The notes beneath the pieces were generated by a model. It worked only from the letters and a program-made list of their open reading frames with translations, was not told the origin of the DNA and did not search any database. Positions 42,813-55,047 of a stretch of DNA of 64,000 nucleotides are shown here, piece by piece (the stretch's first letter is position 1; every line of letters starts with the position of its first letter). The translations under genes were made by a program, and so were the position numbers. The DNA is from Tricholoma matsutake. Taxonomy: Eukaryota; Basidiomycota; Agaricomycetes; Agaricales; Tricholomataceae. Location: the NCBI GenBank assembly GCA_026075535.2, contig AP026538.1, forward strand, positions 5,828,001-5,892,000, written 5' to 3'.

Positions 42813-44209
42813 AGAAAACCTGAGGTATAGTTCATGCCCATAGGCCCGGTGGAATCAGAAAACGGGGTATAGGTTATGTTTCATGGCTGCGCGGGTCCTC
42901 GACGTGTCGTAGGCGAAAGTAATGAGCTGTGATGACCCTCTGGGTTGTGCCTGGGGCGAAAATATCGAGCGGCTTCGTGTATTATTGTGCAGACATCATA
43001 CCCCAAATTAAAAAGTTGTCGCCTATGTACTTACCCACACAAGGTTAGCACTTGTACGATAGGCTGGCCGGAGGGTTGGATCGCAGCACTGAAATCTGAC
43101 GTCCAGTGTCGGACCTCGACCTCCCTTTAATGATAAGTGCCGCCAACATGGACATCTTTAGGCAAGCGGCAGAGCGAGAATTTGGACTACAAGGGGAGAC
43201 GTGGTGGTGCTCGTTCAGGGAGGTCGACCAGATGGAAAACGACCTGGTATTCGGGATGATGGAGTAACCGCTGTCACCGTCCCCCGCTGCCTGAAGGGTT
43301 AAGCACGATATAAGCCATCGTCTCGAGCAATAATGGGCGAGCGGAAAACAATGTGCAGATCCAGAAAGACATGAACTTGTTAGAGGTCCAGCCTCCTATT
43401 ATGTAGCGGATAGCCGCACGAAGATCGCCAGCGCTGATATCTTTTGGATTGCCAGCAGCGGGTTCTATGTGGATCCACTTAAGTATGTGTCTCGTTTAAT
43501 CGCGTCAAAGACACGCTGTGAGTGAACCCTTAGGCATTGTTCTACACCGCAATCAGCCGCTTTTGGATCAGGCCAGCGAAATGTCAAAAACTGATAAGAG
43601 TGTCGCGACCGACAATGACTGTACGAGACCAGAACGCACTGCTCGCATATCTCCGTCGCTACGTCGCAAGCAGCGGTAGAGGGATGTGAAAATCATCGTG
43701 ATTCGTGACACCTCTGCCCCGCCGCCAAATTGGCAAACGCTCGTGTGAGAGATTTAGCGCAAGCGGTTCACCTGGCTTCATAGCACATTCTTATCCATCG
43801 AAACCGTATTGGCAACTGCATGGGGATAATGACCAGTCTGAAAATCTTGACCAGGGTTCGTGGTAAAGGGGTCCGGAAGGTACGAAGTTGAAACTCCGCT
43901 TATCAGATCAACTTGCTTTTATATCTACCAGAGGCCAGTGTGCCGAGGCAGTAACAGATATCCAACCTGCATTCCAAGATACATCAAACTTCTAGTCGGC
44001 AGAAAAAGTTAGCCCTAGGTAAAAGTTTTTATTAGGAAATGAGAAGGTCACCGCCGACGGATCCAGATCATCGAGCCCGAGTGCATCCAACAACTTTCAT
44101 AAGATCAAGATGGCTTAATAGGTACATACTGATAATATATACAACTTGAACGCTTGCGTACAAGTAACTGTGCAATTTACTTCTCGATGACATCTACCCA
44201 GTGTGATCC
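42813..44209. other. Region with candidate exons of an unrecognised minus-strand gene
   Basis: The clearest coding-like stretch is about 43490-43275, minus: WIHIEPAAGNPKDISAGDLR and AAIRYIIGGWTSNKFMSFWI, then LLLETMAYIVLNPSGSGG. Another open stretch at about 43235-43050 may follow it. A TATAAAAG box lies near 43918 (minus). Splice joins are uncertain, and a plus-strand 39-codon ORF (MDIFRQAAEREFGLQGETWW, from 43150) competes. Confidence 0.28.
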
Positions 44210-44575
44210 TTAGGAAGCTGCCCCGATAAGAGAATGAGCGAACGTAGCAACACGGCTGGGAATAGGACGTACAGGGGACGTGATGCCTAGCGCTTTAGCC
44301 AGCGCGGTAAATTCTGCTGGGGTCGGCTTTTCTGCACCAACACAAACTGATATGTAGATTAAACAACTAGCATCTCAAAGCACTTTAGGTCGGAATATAC
44401 ACACTGTTCGTGATACGCTGCTCGGTTGAGCCAACCTTCTGCGCGATGACTTCATAAGAGAGGCCTGTCCGCCATAGATGAGTCATGGCGGCTTGTCTCC
44501 ATGGCTGAATGGATCACGCATACCGGTTCTATCCTTAGCAGCCTTGACAGCGGAGCATTGAGGGTCTGGGGCCAT
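44210..44575 (-). CDS. Small protein resembling the N-terminal domain of cyanase
   Basis: Three minus-strand exons, 44575-44524, 44464-44405, 44346-44210, give 82 aa with consistent phases. It reads MAPDPQCSAVKAAKDRTGLS, YEVIAQKVGSTEQRITNICV, then AEKPTPAEFTALAKALGITS. The pattern GLSYEVIAQKVG...EKPTPAEFTALAKALGI matches the helical N-terminal domain of cyanate hydratase (LSFEDIAKALG...AKPSPEDIEKLAKVLGI). The C-terminal catalytic domain that supplies the Arg/Glu/Ser active site in cyanase is absent, so cyanate breakdown is unlikely. Stand-alone versions of this domain occur in basidiomycetes as far as I recall. Function unknown; a small helical adaptor or DNA-binding-like fold is possible. 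Confidence 0.75.
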
Positions 44576-45058
44576 AGTTGTAACTTGTATGATGTAGTAG
44601 TACTAGTGAAGGGTCTTTAAGGGCTATAAGGGTAGAACCGGAGTTGCGAATCATGACGAAATCAGCCAACAGTGTGTCGAAGGTGATCAGCTGATAGTTA
44701 ACCGATGGCAATCAGATGATACGTTGGCGCCCAGAAAGAGTCAAGAATAGATCGCGGATGGACAGGTGACATGGGTTAATATCGAATACGCAAGCGGCAT
44801 AGGCTACGGGCTGCTACGGGATTACCTAGGTAGATATCTCATGGGGCATCATAACATGCCAGGTAAACGTTGAGACAGATGAAGACAGACTTTCAGCACA
44901 GTTGATGAACGATCTGTGACGTGGAAAGACATAAAGAAAGGCAAGCAGAGTCATTTTGGCTGTAAGTGAGCAACAGCTCTATTTGTCCTTGTTTTGTCCT
45001 CTGCTGTGAATCATCGTTCTCTGTCCATCCTCAAGTTCTCCCTCTTCGTCTCCCCGTT
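44576..45058. other. Divergent promoter region between the cyanase-like gene and the uS11 gene
   Basis: About 480 bp between two genes facing away from each other. A pyrimidine-rich tract (45020-45056) immediately precedes the uS11 start, typical of ribosomal-protein genes. No further feature seen. Confidence 0.4.
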
Positions 45059-45740
45059 ATGGTACGTGATGTCTTCTGCAGTGCAGTTTCGAGTACCGTT
45101 TCTCAAGCGTACATCGATCATTCTGCTTCGAATCGCCGCTATCGACGTTGGATTGCACCGCTAATCATTGGATGTTGTAGCCTCCCAAAAAAGTCAAGCA
45201 ACCGAAGGAAGACAACACCGTTTCTCTCGGCCCTCAGGTCGCCGAAGGAGAACTAGTGTTTGGAGTGGCCCATATCTTTGCCTCTTTCAACGATACTTTC
45301 GTCCATATAACTGATCTGTCGGGCAAGGAAACTATTTCCCGTGTCACCGGTATGTAACCCTTCATTCTCGTTCAGATCTCTTTCAATAGAAAACTTTCTA
45401 GGCGGAATGAAGGTCAAGGCTGACAGAGACGAGTCTTCCCCCTATGCTGCTATGCTGGCTGCCCAAGACGTCGCTACTCGTTGCCGTGAAGTCGGAATCA
45501 CTGCTCTGCACATCAAACTTCGTGCTACAGGGGGAACCGGTACAAAAACCCCAGGCCCAGGTGCACAGAGTGCTCTCCGTGCATTGGCACGTGCTGGAAT
45601 GCGTATTGGACGTATTGAGGATGTCACTCCCGTGCCGACAGACTCTACCAGGAGAAAGGTACACCATATCTTCTTACATCCACGCTCATCCTTGTTGACC
45701 CATCCGTGGATAGGGCGGTCGTCGTGGTCGTCGTCTCTGA
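45059..45740 (+). CDS. RPS14: Small-subunit ribosomal protein uS11 (RPS14)
   Basis: Structural protein of the 40S platform near the mRNA exit. Exons: 45059-45061 (ATG only), 45181-45349, 45402-45658, 45714-45740; 151 aa, the usual eukaryotic length. Sequence: [100 protein letters not shown], ending in the conserved basic tail GGRRGRRL before TGA. The last exon carries only that tail. All signature blocks of the family are present. Confidence 0.96.
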
Positions 45741-46709
45741 TCCATCTTCAGGCGTTGGGCTGTATTCACTTAAAAAGAATGCAATATTGGTAGTTCCCAT
45801 TATTGTATGCATATTGATTGCCAATTATATATGTCGCCGCTCGACGCGCATCAGGTTTACCTGACCCGCGGTCGTCCATTCTATTGCAGCAGTTCTAATT
45901 TGGGCCACGAGCTTTCCGTCGCCTGATATGCGTGGATTGCACACACCCCTTTTTACTCTTCATGGCTGTTCTCTGCACGATACTAACTTTCTTCCAATAT
46001 GTTGAAGCAAACCTGGTTATCCCCTGGTCAACCTTGATCTGTATCAGATCCGCTAGTCGCTTCGAGGACAGTGCTCACTTGCAAAACTTCACGTAATACA
46101 GTTGTATGATTGCGTTGAAGATCCTCTCGTCTCATTGCGTTCTCCCATCGTGCTGAATAACATGTCAATAGCTGTTGCTCATTAGAAGGATAATAGTGAG
46201 ACCGTCATTGAAATTATCGGATTACTGTTTCGCAGGCGTTGGATGCTCAGGCAATGCAGTTAAGTTTTGCCGTCACCGGCCCGCTGGTCATCGATGAGTT
46301 TGTCCTGGTTATCTACTTAGATTTTGTTGCCTCTTCCCAACAAGTGTATAAAACCAGTGATGTTCAGCAACCCCCATGGGTGTTTGAGTGTCGTGCTCTC
46401 CCCACCAATAGACACGAATTTATAGTCTGGCTACGGGAGACTAGGATATGGCTATGATCTGCACACAGCATGGAGAGTGCTATCTACATATAACTTGTAA
46501 CGGGACTACATATATATATGCGAAATTGGGAATATTTTGTATTACTTATTCAATATCATAATTGACCGTAAACGGAATCTTGATCTTGCAGGGCTGTGCG
46601 TGCATCACTTGTTGTTTCTTCACATTGACGTCCTGGCCGCCCTGTCTGGCACTATTGGAGGCCTTTCTTACGATAGGGCCGTACTAGGGCGTTGCTTATC
46701 AGAGGGTTT
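45741..46709. other. Intergenic region between uS11 and RING gene 2
   Basis: An open plus-strand frame at 46239-46457 has no motif and is probably chance. A TA-rich stretch lies at 46507-46520. No snoRNA box pair or other RNA gene was convincing. Confidence 0.35.
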
Positions 46710-49410
46710 ATGGGGCTGATCATTCACCCTTCAAGTTGTTGCGATGTTTGTTTAGAACTTTTGACCTACGACGAACCAAAACCACCTTATGCCATTCCTT
46801 GTGGCCACATTTTTTGCAAAGAGTACGTTTTGTTCATTGCTTCCGCCGCCATACCAGTAGTTTGAGATCCATCCTTGTTTATAGCTGCTTACACACAATA
46901 AATCCAAGGATTTGTCCACTCTGCCGGAAAGCGTTTCTACCTGAACGGTCGAAAAAACTTATTACTGGTGAATTACCTCCGCAAGAAGCCAACGAAGTCG
47001 AGTTGTTGAAGAGACTTTCGATATCGTGGGATCTTCCGGAAGAGCAGCTTGTGGCAATAACAACAGAAGTGGAAGCATGGCTTCATGGACAAGAGACCCC
47101 GGTGAGTGTTACGTTAGCTCCTGGTGAATGGCAGTTCATTCATGTATTCGTGCGTTAAATGTGACAGACCCTCCTTCCACTACGGAAAGCTTGGGAGGCG
47201 CTTCGCATGTACCACAGACTCAAAACACAGACGGATGATGACCGAAGAACCATACGCCACCTCAAGCGAGAGATTCGCGCGACGATAGACGAGAAAAATA
47301 CAGCAAATGCCGTCGGACAAAGCGTGATTGCACAAGCTGAGGAATTGCACAAGTAGGTGTATGCTTTGTCTAAGTACTAATCGACTGATTCTGATAGTTA
47401 TGAAATATTGTCCTCAGGAAGGTGGGCTCTCCTCTTGTGTTCATGATTTCCCGAAAATGAAGCCATCTGCAGGTTTCTCTATACGAAAGTCAGATTAAGA
47501 AACTCCGCGAAGAACTCGCGAAATTTAGGTACACGAAAAATCCACTACCTGCCCCACCGGAACCAGTGTCCCTCGATCGAGTTCCCACTCTGGCCCAAAC
47601 AGCTGTCCCTGGATCAAGCTCTTATTTGTGGCCCCCGACGGATCTAGTCAATGCTGATGAGTCCTATTACAACCATCTAAGTGAAGGTGAGGATAGCCAC
47701 TTCCACTCCAGAGAGCCCGGGGAGAGGGTTAGAAACCGAAAGGGGAAAGGGAAAGCCCGTGACGACAGAGAACGACCAGCCTACGAGATATATCGCTCCG
47801 CTGACTTTGTTCCGCGAAGCAATACGATGGTCAATGGGATGACTGCGACGTTCATTAATGGCAATAGAAATGCAATTATTCCCGGGGCAGCGCCTGATCA
47901 ACGAGTTGTACCTATGCGGAAGACTGCGTTTGAGGACTATGCTACTCAGATGACTACGGGGATTATAACCCCTCCCGACATGGGAGACAATCTACCAGAT
48001 CTTTTGGATCCTCAGAAATATGTTGACCCATATACTTTAACAGGCGAGTTTGTGTCTGCATATCCTGACGGATATATGGCCGGCTATCAGGCTGCGTTGA
48101 ACCCCCGTAGCTATCAAGTGTGGGGAACAGGGACAACTCAGTCACCCTTGTTGGATCCCACCCTAGGGCCTCACAACCGGTCGTCTCAGAATCGTCAATG
48201 GCTGTCGGGATGGATGGCAGAGGGAAACCGTGACGGATACCTTGCCGATTCTTACCGATCGGTACCTCCCTCATCCGCCCCCCCTCATCTTGAGTCTGGA
48301 AAGACGCAGGACGCTGCACCAGAATATGCCCGTGCTCAGCGAATACCATCCCCATCTTCCGCGCCTGTTTTGACGCCCAGAGCACCAGGGCCTAGTGTTA
48401 TCGACGGGATAAGGCCACTGTGGGATGGGCGATCGCGTTCTACGTCTCAACAAATCCAACCGACAACTTCTGCCACGTCTTCATCTGCCACGTCTTCATC
48501 AATAACGTCAGCCCAGAGGCTTGACATTCTGTACGAGAATAATAGGCCAGGTTCTCACAGGCGAAGGACGGTCCGGAACCATGGAAATATGACGGAACCT
48601 GAGGTTCCTGCATCTGATGAGTCTATAGGTGCTTCGTTGCGTCGCAGGTCGGCCATGAGCGCCCGACATGATGGCGCCGTGGCAGTTGTGGAAGAGCGAG
48701 CCTCCCCCGGTGTGGATACAAGAAATAGTATTTCATCCTGGGGTACCGTCGACAGCGAAAACCCTCCTATAAGTGTCAGTGATTTGCCAGTTCACACAGA
48801 TTTTAGTCGCGGAGCAATGGGGAGTACACACAGTGTTTCGTCGCCCGCTCATTACGATCTATCCTTGAATGGTCGGATGAGTGGACGGGAAAATGAGGAA
48901 GAAACAGTAACAGTAGATAGAACCGTGGGTGCCATCGCCACGCCACGAACAAGGATTGCCTCGTTATCGGAGTCTGTGCGCCCTGTGTCCGCCAGTTCGC
49001 ACATGACAGAGAGACCTCGTGACCGTCGCGTCGCGTCCAGTGAAACCCTGGTGCACAACTCCCGTTATGTGACGACAGTTCCTCCAGCACAAAGACAGAC
49101 CGCTAATGCGGTACTTTCGTATGGCATCAATCACGCTTCCTTTGGCCCCCTCCCAGTCTCGCCACCTGTGGATGGTTCCTCTGAGAATAATAACATCACC
49201 TCCAGGGAAGCAACCTTGTGGACAGCCGCCAGCCATGCGAGAAGTGATTCTCCGTCATTGGGAGGCAATGCCCTAGGTCTTCACTTGTCTCGATCGCCAG
49301 ACAATGCGCTGGGTCTACGGTTGAATCGCTCGCCACAGATATCAGCACCGACGCCGCTATTTTCAGGTCAAGCATTTTTACGAGCATTCAGTCACGACAA
49401 CTACTATTAG
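46710..49410 (+). CDS. RING-finger protein 2 (RING, helical region, long disordered tail)
   Basis: Exons 46710-46822, 46885-47101, 47168-47352, a 4-nt microexon 47418-47421 (GAAG), 47473-49410; 818 aa. RING: CDVCLELLTYDEPKPPYAIP, CGHIFCKDCL, ICPLCRKAF. Helical part: EVELLKRLSISWDLPEEQLV ... EVEAWLHG; coiled coil: RKAWEALRMYHRLKTQTDDD; then VSLYESQIKKLREELAKFR and about 600 residues of Ser/Arg/Gly-rich disorder. Repeats near the C-terminus: NALGLHLSRSPDNALGLRLN. The start MGLIIHPSSCCDVC is chosen because it is in frame just before the RING. Shares intron positions with RING 3 and the microexon with RING 1 and 3. E3 ligase role is inferred from the RING only. Confidence 0.82.
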
Positions 49411-50496
49411 AAGCCGCTATCTCTCACTCTCGTTCTCACCGGAATCAATATGGATCTGCAGCCCTGCCTCTCTTGTTTATAAATGATTAATTCGGTATTT
49501 CTGCACGGTCATCTTGTTATGATTAGGTCGATTGCTCCGCCTGCATAAGAAGCATTTGGGTAAGTTTAATCCGCCCGTGAACATATTTAGATGTTCGATA
49601 ATCGATCTTGCAGTTCTACGTCGAAGACGAATCATAGCATTGGCCGAATCATCTGGGCTGTGTACTATTCAATCCTCCTAGGGTATGACTCACCCTTATC
49701 GATCACAAGGAAGCGATGACCCCGTTCTTTGGATATATCGAGTTTCTGGCGAAATTTTGGAATCTAGGAGACCGATCTTAGCACTGATTCGGTATACTCA
49801 CACATCCGATCTCCTCGCCCCCTCGTTCATTCATATCATCCGACGCATGCGCATGAGGCGCCATTTTGCGGCATTACAATTCTTACTGCCATCCAGATAA
49901 AGCAGAACCTCGGGAGGGATTGACTGATTTAACTTGATATGGCTCTCGCCTCGTAAGGATCCTCAGGTCCGGAGTCCCGCCACAGCGTTCGCGTGGTATA
50001 CAAATTCTAGAATCAGATTGATGTTACATAGTAGAGGAGACGCCCGGTAAATGAACGCGTGATGTGAGAGTGTAAGTAGCGCCCTCATCGGTTTGCTCAA
50101 AAGTTCCAAACTGCTGGTGCCTTAACTTCTTGAGCGAAGTTGACATCGGATAAGACTCAGGCTGTTGCACCCCGCAGGCTCCCGCAGGAGGTCCTGGTGT
50201 AACCTAATCTTGTAAACCCTATTCTCGTTATTCTGATGAGTCGTTCTCGGATAAGATCGATAGGATAGTCCCGGTGCCCTAGACCGGTAACCCCTAGTAC
50301 ATGAGCAAGCCGATCATCGATGGGTAGGCAATCGACGCTCGCTCATGCATGTACGAGGGAGTGATTACGGGACGCTGGCCAGACTTCCTTGCGTCTTGAG
50401 GACTGGCTGGATTAGTCAGAAGCGCCGTGAGAAGGTGGGGTAATTGGTTACTCCCAGATTACTCACTTCCTAAGACGTTTATCACTAAGTTCCCAA
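49411..50496. other. Intergenic region, nothing recognised
   Basis: 3' flank of RING gene 2 and 5' flank of the SNARE gene. Short open frames only. Confidence 0.4.
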
Positions 50497-51479
50497 ATGT
50501 CACTGGTAGGCTAGCAATATCTCTTGAAGTGTAAGCGTTCTCACACCAGTCAGATACATGCGCTTGTAGCCAGAGGTCCAACCATCCTTGCTGAGCACCA
50601 AGCAGGGAAACGAGACTTTTCGCAAGGCAGGTGGCTTCGAGGTTCCTTAATTCAGTTATCGCTAAAGCGACCTAGCAACGCAAACTATCTTGTCAAAGAT
50701 TCCTCCGAACAACAGGTAACGTCCTCTTTGTTGGAAGTGATGTTTTAAACCTAACACGAAGCTGAACAGCAAACTAACATATGTTTGGGAGCAATATCTC
50801 TTCCATTACATTTCTGAAGGGGGATTCACATACTTAGTAATGGCAGATGACTCTGCAGGACGGTTAGTGCTTTGATTTGTATATATTGTCACTGAAATTC
50901 GAGATTTTTATAGGAGGATGCCCTTCGCCTTTTTGAGCGATCTTCAAAGAAAGGTACATGGGCATAATATCTTTTCGATGCAATCATGAGCCAACCATTT
51001 CATTTCAGTTTACTTCTGCTCCTTCGTCGTCAACGTCGTCAGAGGAAACGCCTGCCCATGGACTTCAAGGCAGCTTTGGAACGACCATATCGGCATTGAT
51101 GCACACCTATAATACATCCCCCCCAGTCGATGAACTTACGCGCGCGCAAACGGAGCTAAATCAAGTTAAAGACATCATGGTGCAAAACGTTGAGCAAATC
51201 CTTAGTAGGGGTGAACGAATCGAGCTACTCGTCGATAAGACAGACGTCATGGCGGGCCAAGCCACAGCATTCAGACGAGGTGCCCGAAATGTGAGAAGAG
51301 AGATGTGGTGGAGAAATAGAAGGATTGTGGCACTTTCCGTGATAGTTGCTTTGGTGAGTGTGTTCTATCTACCATTTGCAACCTGTAAGCGTTTCTGACA
51401 CATTCGCCAGATTTTCTTATGGATCATTGTCGCTCAATTTTGTGGAGTCGGCCTGAATCAGTGTGGACCCAAATCATAG
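50497..51479 (+). CDS. VAMP7-like longin R-SNARE
   Basis: Vesicle SNARE for endosomal/vacuolar fusion. Exons 50497-50505, 50554-50715, 50792-50862, 50914-50953, 51009-51353, 51411-51479; 231 aa. Longin domain: MSLIHALVARGPTILAEHQA, QYLFHYISEGGFTYLVMADD, RMPFAFLSDLQRKF. SNARE motif: DELTRAQTELNQVKDIMVQN, VEQILSRGERIELLVDKTDV with the zero-layer Arg. Membrane anchor: RRIVALSVIVALIFLWIIVA near the C-terminus. The first coding exon is only 9 nt. The second exon keeps a stretch (GRWLRGSLIQLSLKRPSNAN) that aligns poorly with the family, so a small intron may be missed there. Topology is tail-anchored. Gene symbol not assigned, since yeast Nyv1 and animal VAMP7 both fit. Confidence 0.88.
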
Positions 51480-53943
51480 CAGTGATTTGCCGCTGGCTCA
51501 CATCTTACTTCGTGAGGACACCCTTAATCACTTCCTACTGTAGCTCTTAATTCATCTGTGATGTCGGGTGTATCAAATATGCTTTCTGAGAGCGAGATCT
51601 CCATCCAAGATCTCCCTATCCGCCTCTATTAGTTGATTATTCATTACCGACTCCACCCAGTCTCTGTTTCTGGTTTCCGCGCCGTCTTCAGCGCCGTCTT
51701 CATACTCAAGTGCACCTCGGTGGGTAAGCTCCACTATACTCAGCCTTCGGTCGTCATCTGCTATCCCGGTGTCGTCCCTACGAATAGAAACGCTCGGATC
51801 ATAAAGGTGTATGCCTCGTTACTTCAACATCTCCATGTGATCGAGTTGTGCATTTCGCAATGGCACATCATGGCAGCATTTGAGCCGACAAGTTTTCATT
51901 TCAACTTGATTTCAACATGCCGGAACCTGTTTCCGCTGACTAAAAGACAGACCAACGTGGAGGGTACATCTAACGAGAGACAAGTTAACCTTTCAAAGAT
52001 GGATCACATCGCTCAGAACCCTCTGGGAACACTGGTCCGGCGTAAACCATAACATTCGTCCTTACTTATCTCTCGTTCTGTTTTAACTTTTAAGGCTAAT
52101 CACGAAAATGCACAATCTTCAACATTCTTTACCTGCTAGCTAATCGGCATCTCTGAACGCTTGGGCAACTTACATAAAAAAAGTTATAGATGGGAGGTAT
52201 GATTACGTACAGTGGACGTCACCTCCTGTCACTCTCCGCTAGATCCCACTGCAGCTGTAAGCTCTTGAGTTCAACAATCTTCAGTCCTGGAGCTAGCCCT
52301 GGTGGCTGAGACACTGCTGAGTAGCATGTCTGTCGCTAAAAGAGTCTTGCGACACGCACTGATTGATTTCCTTTCAGTCGAACCTGGGATTCCGGATGAG
52401 AGACGAGCACCAGCTACTTTTCTCCACCATCCCTTTCCATACCGTAGACACAGCATTTTCAAGTCCACTAAATCTGAAGGCGCTATTTCCTGAAGCATGT
52501 CTACTACATAGTGTTTTATTCTGTGTTTTCCAACCTGTGACACCTTACGATTGCTTTGATCATACCTCGGATAACCTTCCGGGTTCAAACGCTCAAGGAC
52601 CGCAAGAGGGTAACATCTGTGCTATGTATCCGACCTTCGTCACTAGTAGACGTACTCATTCCTTGCTCGAGTTCATCTATGACAACTCGTCGACTCTATT
52701 ATCGTGGGTCATTTTGCGATTCCTCCCTGGCTCTCGATTTGAAGGCCACTCTCACTGTGACCCATGTACGTCGCAATTCGCTATAGTACCCCCGGCAGCT
52801 CGTAGGGGAGTATGCTGCTATATCAGGAACCGTCGTTATTTGACTGCGGGACTCAACACATGAAATCATGACTTGGCAAACGTTGCAAGTATGGACGATC
52901 GGATGATACATCAAAATCCGCAGGCTGGTCCTTGTTCATGCTGACAGACGTGGACCAGGCATCCAAGCTCCTCATTACACTCAATGAAACTTGACTCGTT
53001 GGCCGCCACTGGAGTATTGGGGTACCTTCTACAAGACTTTTTCTTCGAGTTCGCGGACAGTGACAGCAGGAATCCAAAGCACGACAGTGCGTAGGCAGAG
53101 CTGGGCAGCAGCAGACTAGCCCAGACTATTTATTACCATCTTCTGCCTCTGTTGCAAAGTTCATCCCGCTCTCAGGTAGCTCGGGTATGGTGATGGACAT
53201 GACCCTGGGTATCGATCTCGATATTGCCTCAGGCTTGCAGTCATCGGTCACGGTGGAATTTACATGCTACCTATATCGTTCAACAAATTGCGCCGGAAAC
53301 ACATGCATCTTTCCAGCGTCTGTCACGACAGGGGGACTCGGAGTTAAGTAAAGGACTATCACTGTCTATCAGAGACCGACTGTACCATGAACAAAACACC
53401 AGTTTGTCATCAGGGAGGAAGGCGCACCGCAATCAGATTCGCGTCTTCTTTTTCGCCGTTGGTTTCAGTGACCGACAGTTCATCAGATAACAATAGATGG
53501 TGGCGATAACAGAGTGAAAACGAGCTCGGCTCACATGCGTTAACGATCACGGGACGATGGTCCCTGGAGTCCTGGACGTCTCGGACAGTATCAAAACAAA
53601 GGAAGATAGTCGTTCCTTATATGCTCACAGTGCATCATGACTTATCAGTAGTGTAGTGTTGTTCTGGCCTCAGCCCACTGATAAGTTATCAACTTGACAG
53701 AGCGCACAAGTATGCCTGGTCATTACTAACCATTCTTGTGAGTGAGTCTTCTCTGTTCATGTTTCTAATTTAGGGCTTAGTTGCGATGAAGTTTACTCTT
53801 GTTGGTTAAGCCAAGCACACGCTCGCAATGGGATGTGAGGGTTTGGTGCATACGGCAGACTTGCTCATAGTACATGGTGGTTGGACAGCCAAATTTAAAA
53901 AACCATGATATAAGTATGACCAAATATGCATTATCATAACATT
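51480..53943. other. 2.5 kb without a confident gene
   Basis: Overlapping open frames on both strands (51633-52052 +, 52271-52588 -, 52363-52863 +, 53224-53490 +) show no recognisable motif. A minus-strand piece LVDLKMLCLRYGKGWWRKVA and a plus-strand piece THSLLEFIYDNSSTLLSWVI look mildly protein-like. No TIR, LTR or RNA gene found. Confidence 0.3.
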
Positions 53944-54250
53944 ATGCAAAGCCTCATACCTAAGTAAGTATTCTGTCTTATCAATGAATAAAGCAATGAA
54001 TAGCCCACGCAACTGAAGGGTTGCAGGCAGGAAGAAGCTGTATCATGAAATAGAACAAGAGTATGTTGAACGCTGGCAAGCCAATCGGGCGGCCGATCAC
54101 GTATTTTGTCACGTTCCTGTATACCGTGACACTTCAGAACCTTTCGAACTCGAACTCTACACCTTCGATGCCGCACTGACTACATTTAAGCTGCAATCTT
54201 ATGACACCGCAGATCGCGATGGACGTTGGTCTCCGCTCATCAACACATAA
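53944..54250 (+). CDS. 83-aa orphan protein
   Basis: Two exons, 53944-53963 and 54019-54250, with a 55-nt intron (GTAAGT...GAAG); 83 aa ending in TAA. Sequence blocks: MQSLIPKVAGRKKLYHEIEQ, EYVERWQANRAADHVFCHVP, FELELYTFDAALTTFKLQSY. Charged helix first, then a likely beta-rich part. No family is recognised. It could be the surviving end of a longer gene, but the start, splice sites and stop are mutually consistent. Confidence 0.45.
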
Positions 54251-55047
54251 TTATGTCGTGTCTGAATGTATGCAAGATAATCGATAGAACAATTAGACCG
54301 GGAGGACCGGGAATAACTCATATTGCGGTTAGCACTCAAATGTATGTTGCTACAACGTTGATACTAACGAGATCATCTGATATGGAAGCTTAACGCCATT
54401 CCCTTGTGTTGTGTCTGACGAGGACGACAATGCAGGAGTAGGGAACTGTTTCATAAAAAGGGGCCAAAATCTTGCAAGTTGCCTGTTGTGCACCGCGAGG
54501 TCAATCAAAAGGTCCAGTCGATCCGAAGACTGATCATGTGGCAAAGCTTTTACCAAGGTCCTTCATGCCTGCCTGGCAAACCGGTTCGAATTCAATCCAC
54601 AAGTCCATCCGGTTCGATTTACTTTGTTCGGACCTACGGTTTGCGCCACTGGACCCTGCCTCGTTCACAAAAGGAAGCGTGATGACCTCGTTACTGGGTT
54701 GGGTATTCTCAGCTGATTTAACCTTTAACCCTCAAATGGGCGCACCGTTATCGGAAACTCAATTTGTAAGGCCTGGAAAGCCGGGTTGACATGAGTTCTG
54801 ATCTATCCAGTGATCGCGTTCGATTAGCGGCAGCCTCGTGCCTATTTAAACGCCATTGTCATACCGGCCTTGCTGTTCCCAGTATGCCAGGACATATTCC
54901 CCTCCTTCTACCAGAATATCAAGAGAGAGAGCACGTGTAAGAGGCCTGCTTGCACCTCCCTGTCATTTTATATCCCAGGCTGTGTCCTCTCCTCGAGCTG
55001 CGAATACCCATCCCTCACACTTTGGTTGTTGGTCGTCATTCTCCGGT
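54251..55047. other. Upstream region of RING gene 3
   Basis: Overlapping open frames at 54472-54789 without motif; CT-rich sequence precedes the RING gene. Nothing else seen. Confidence 0.35.
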
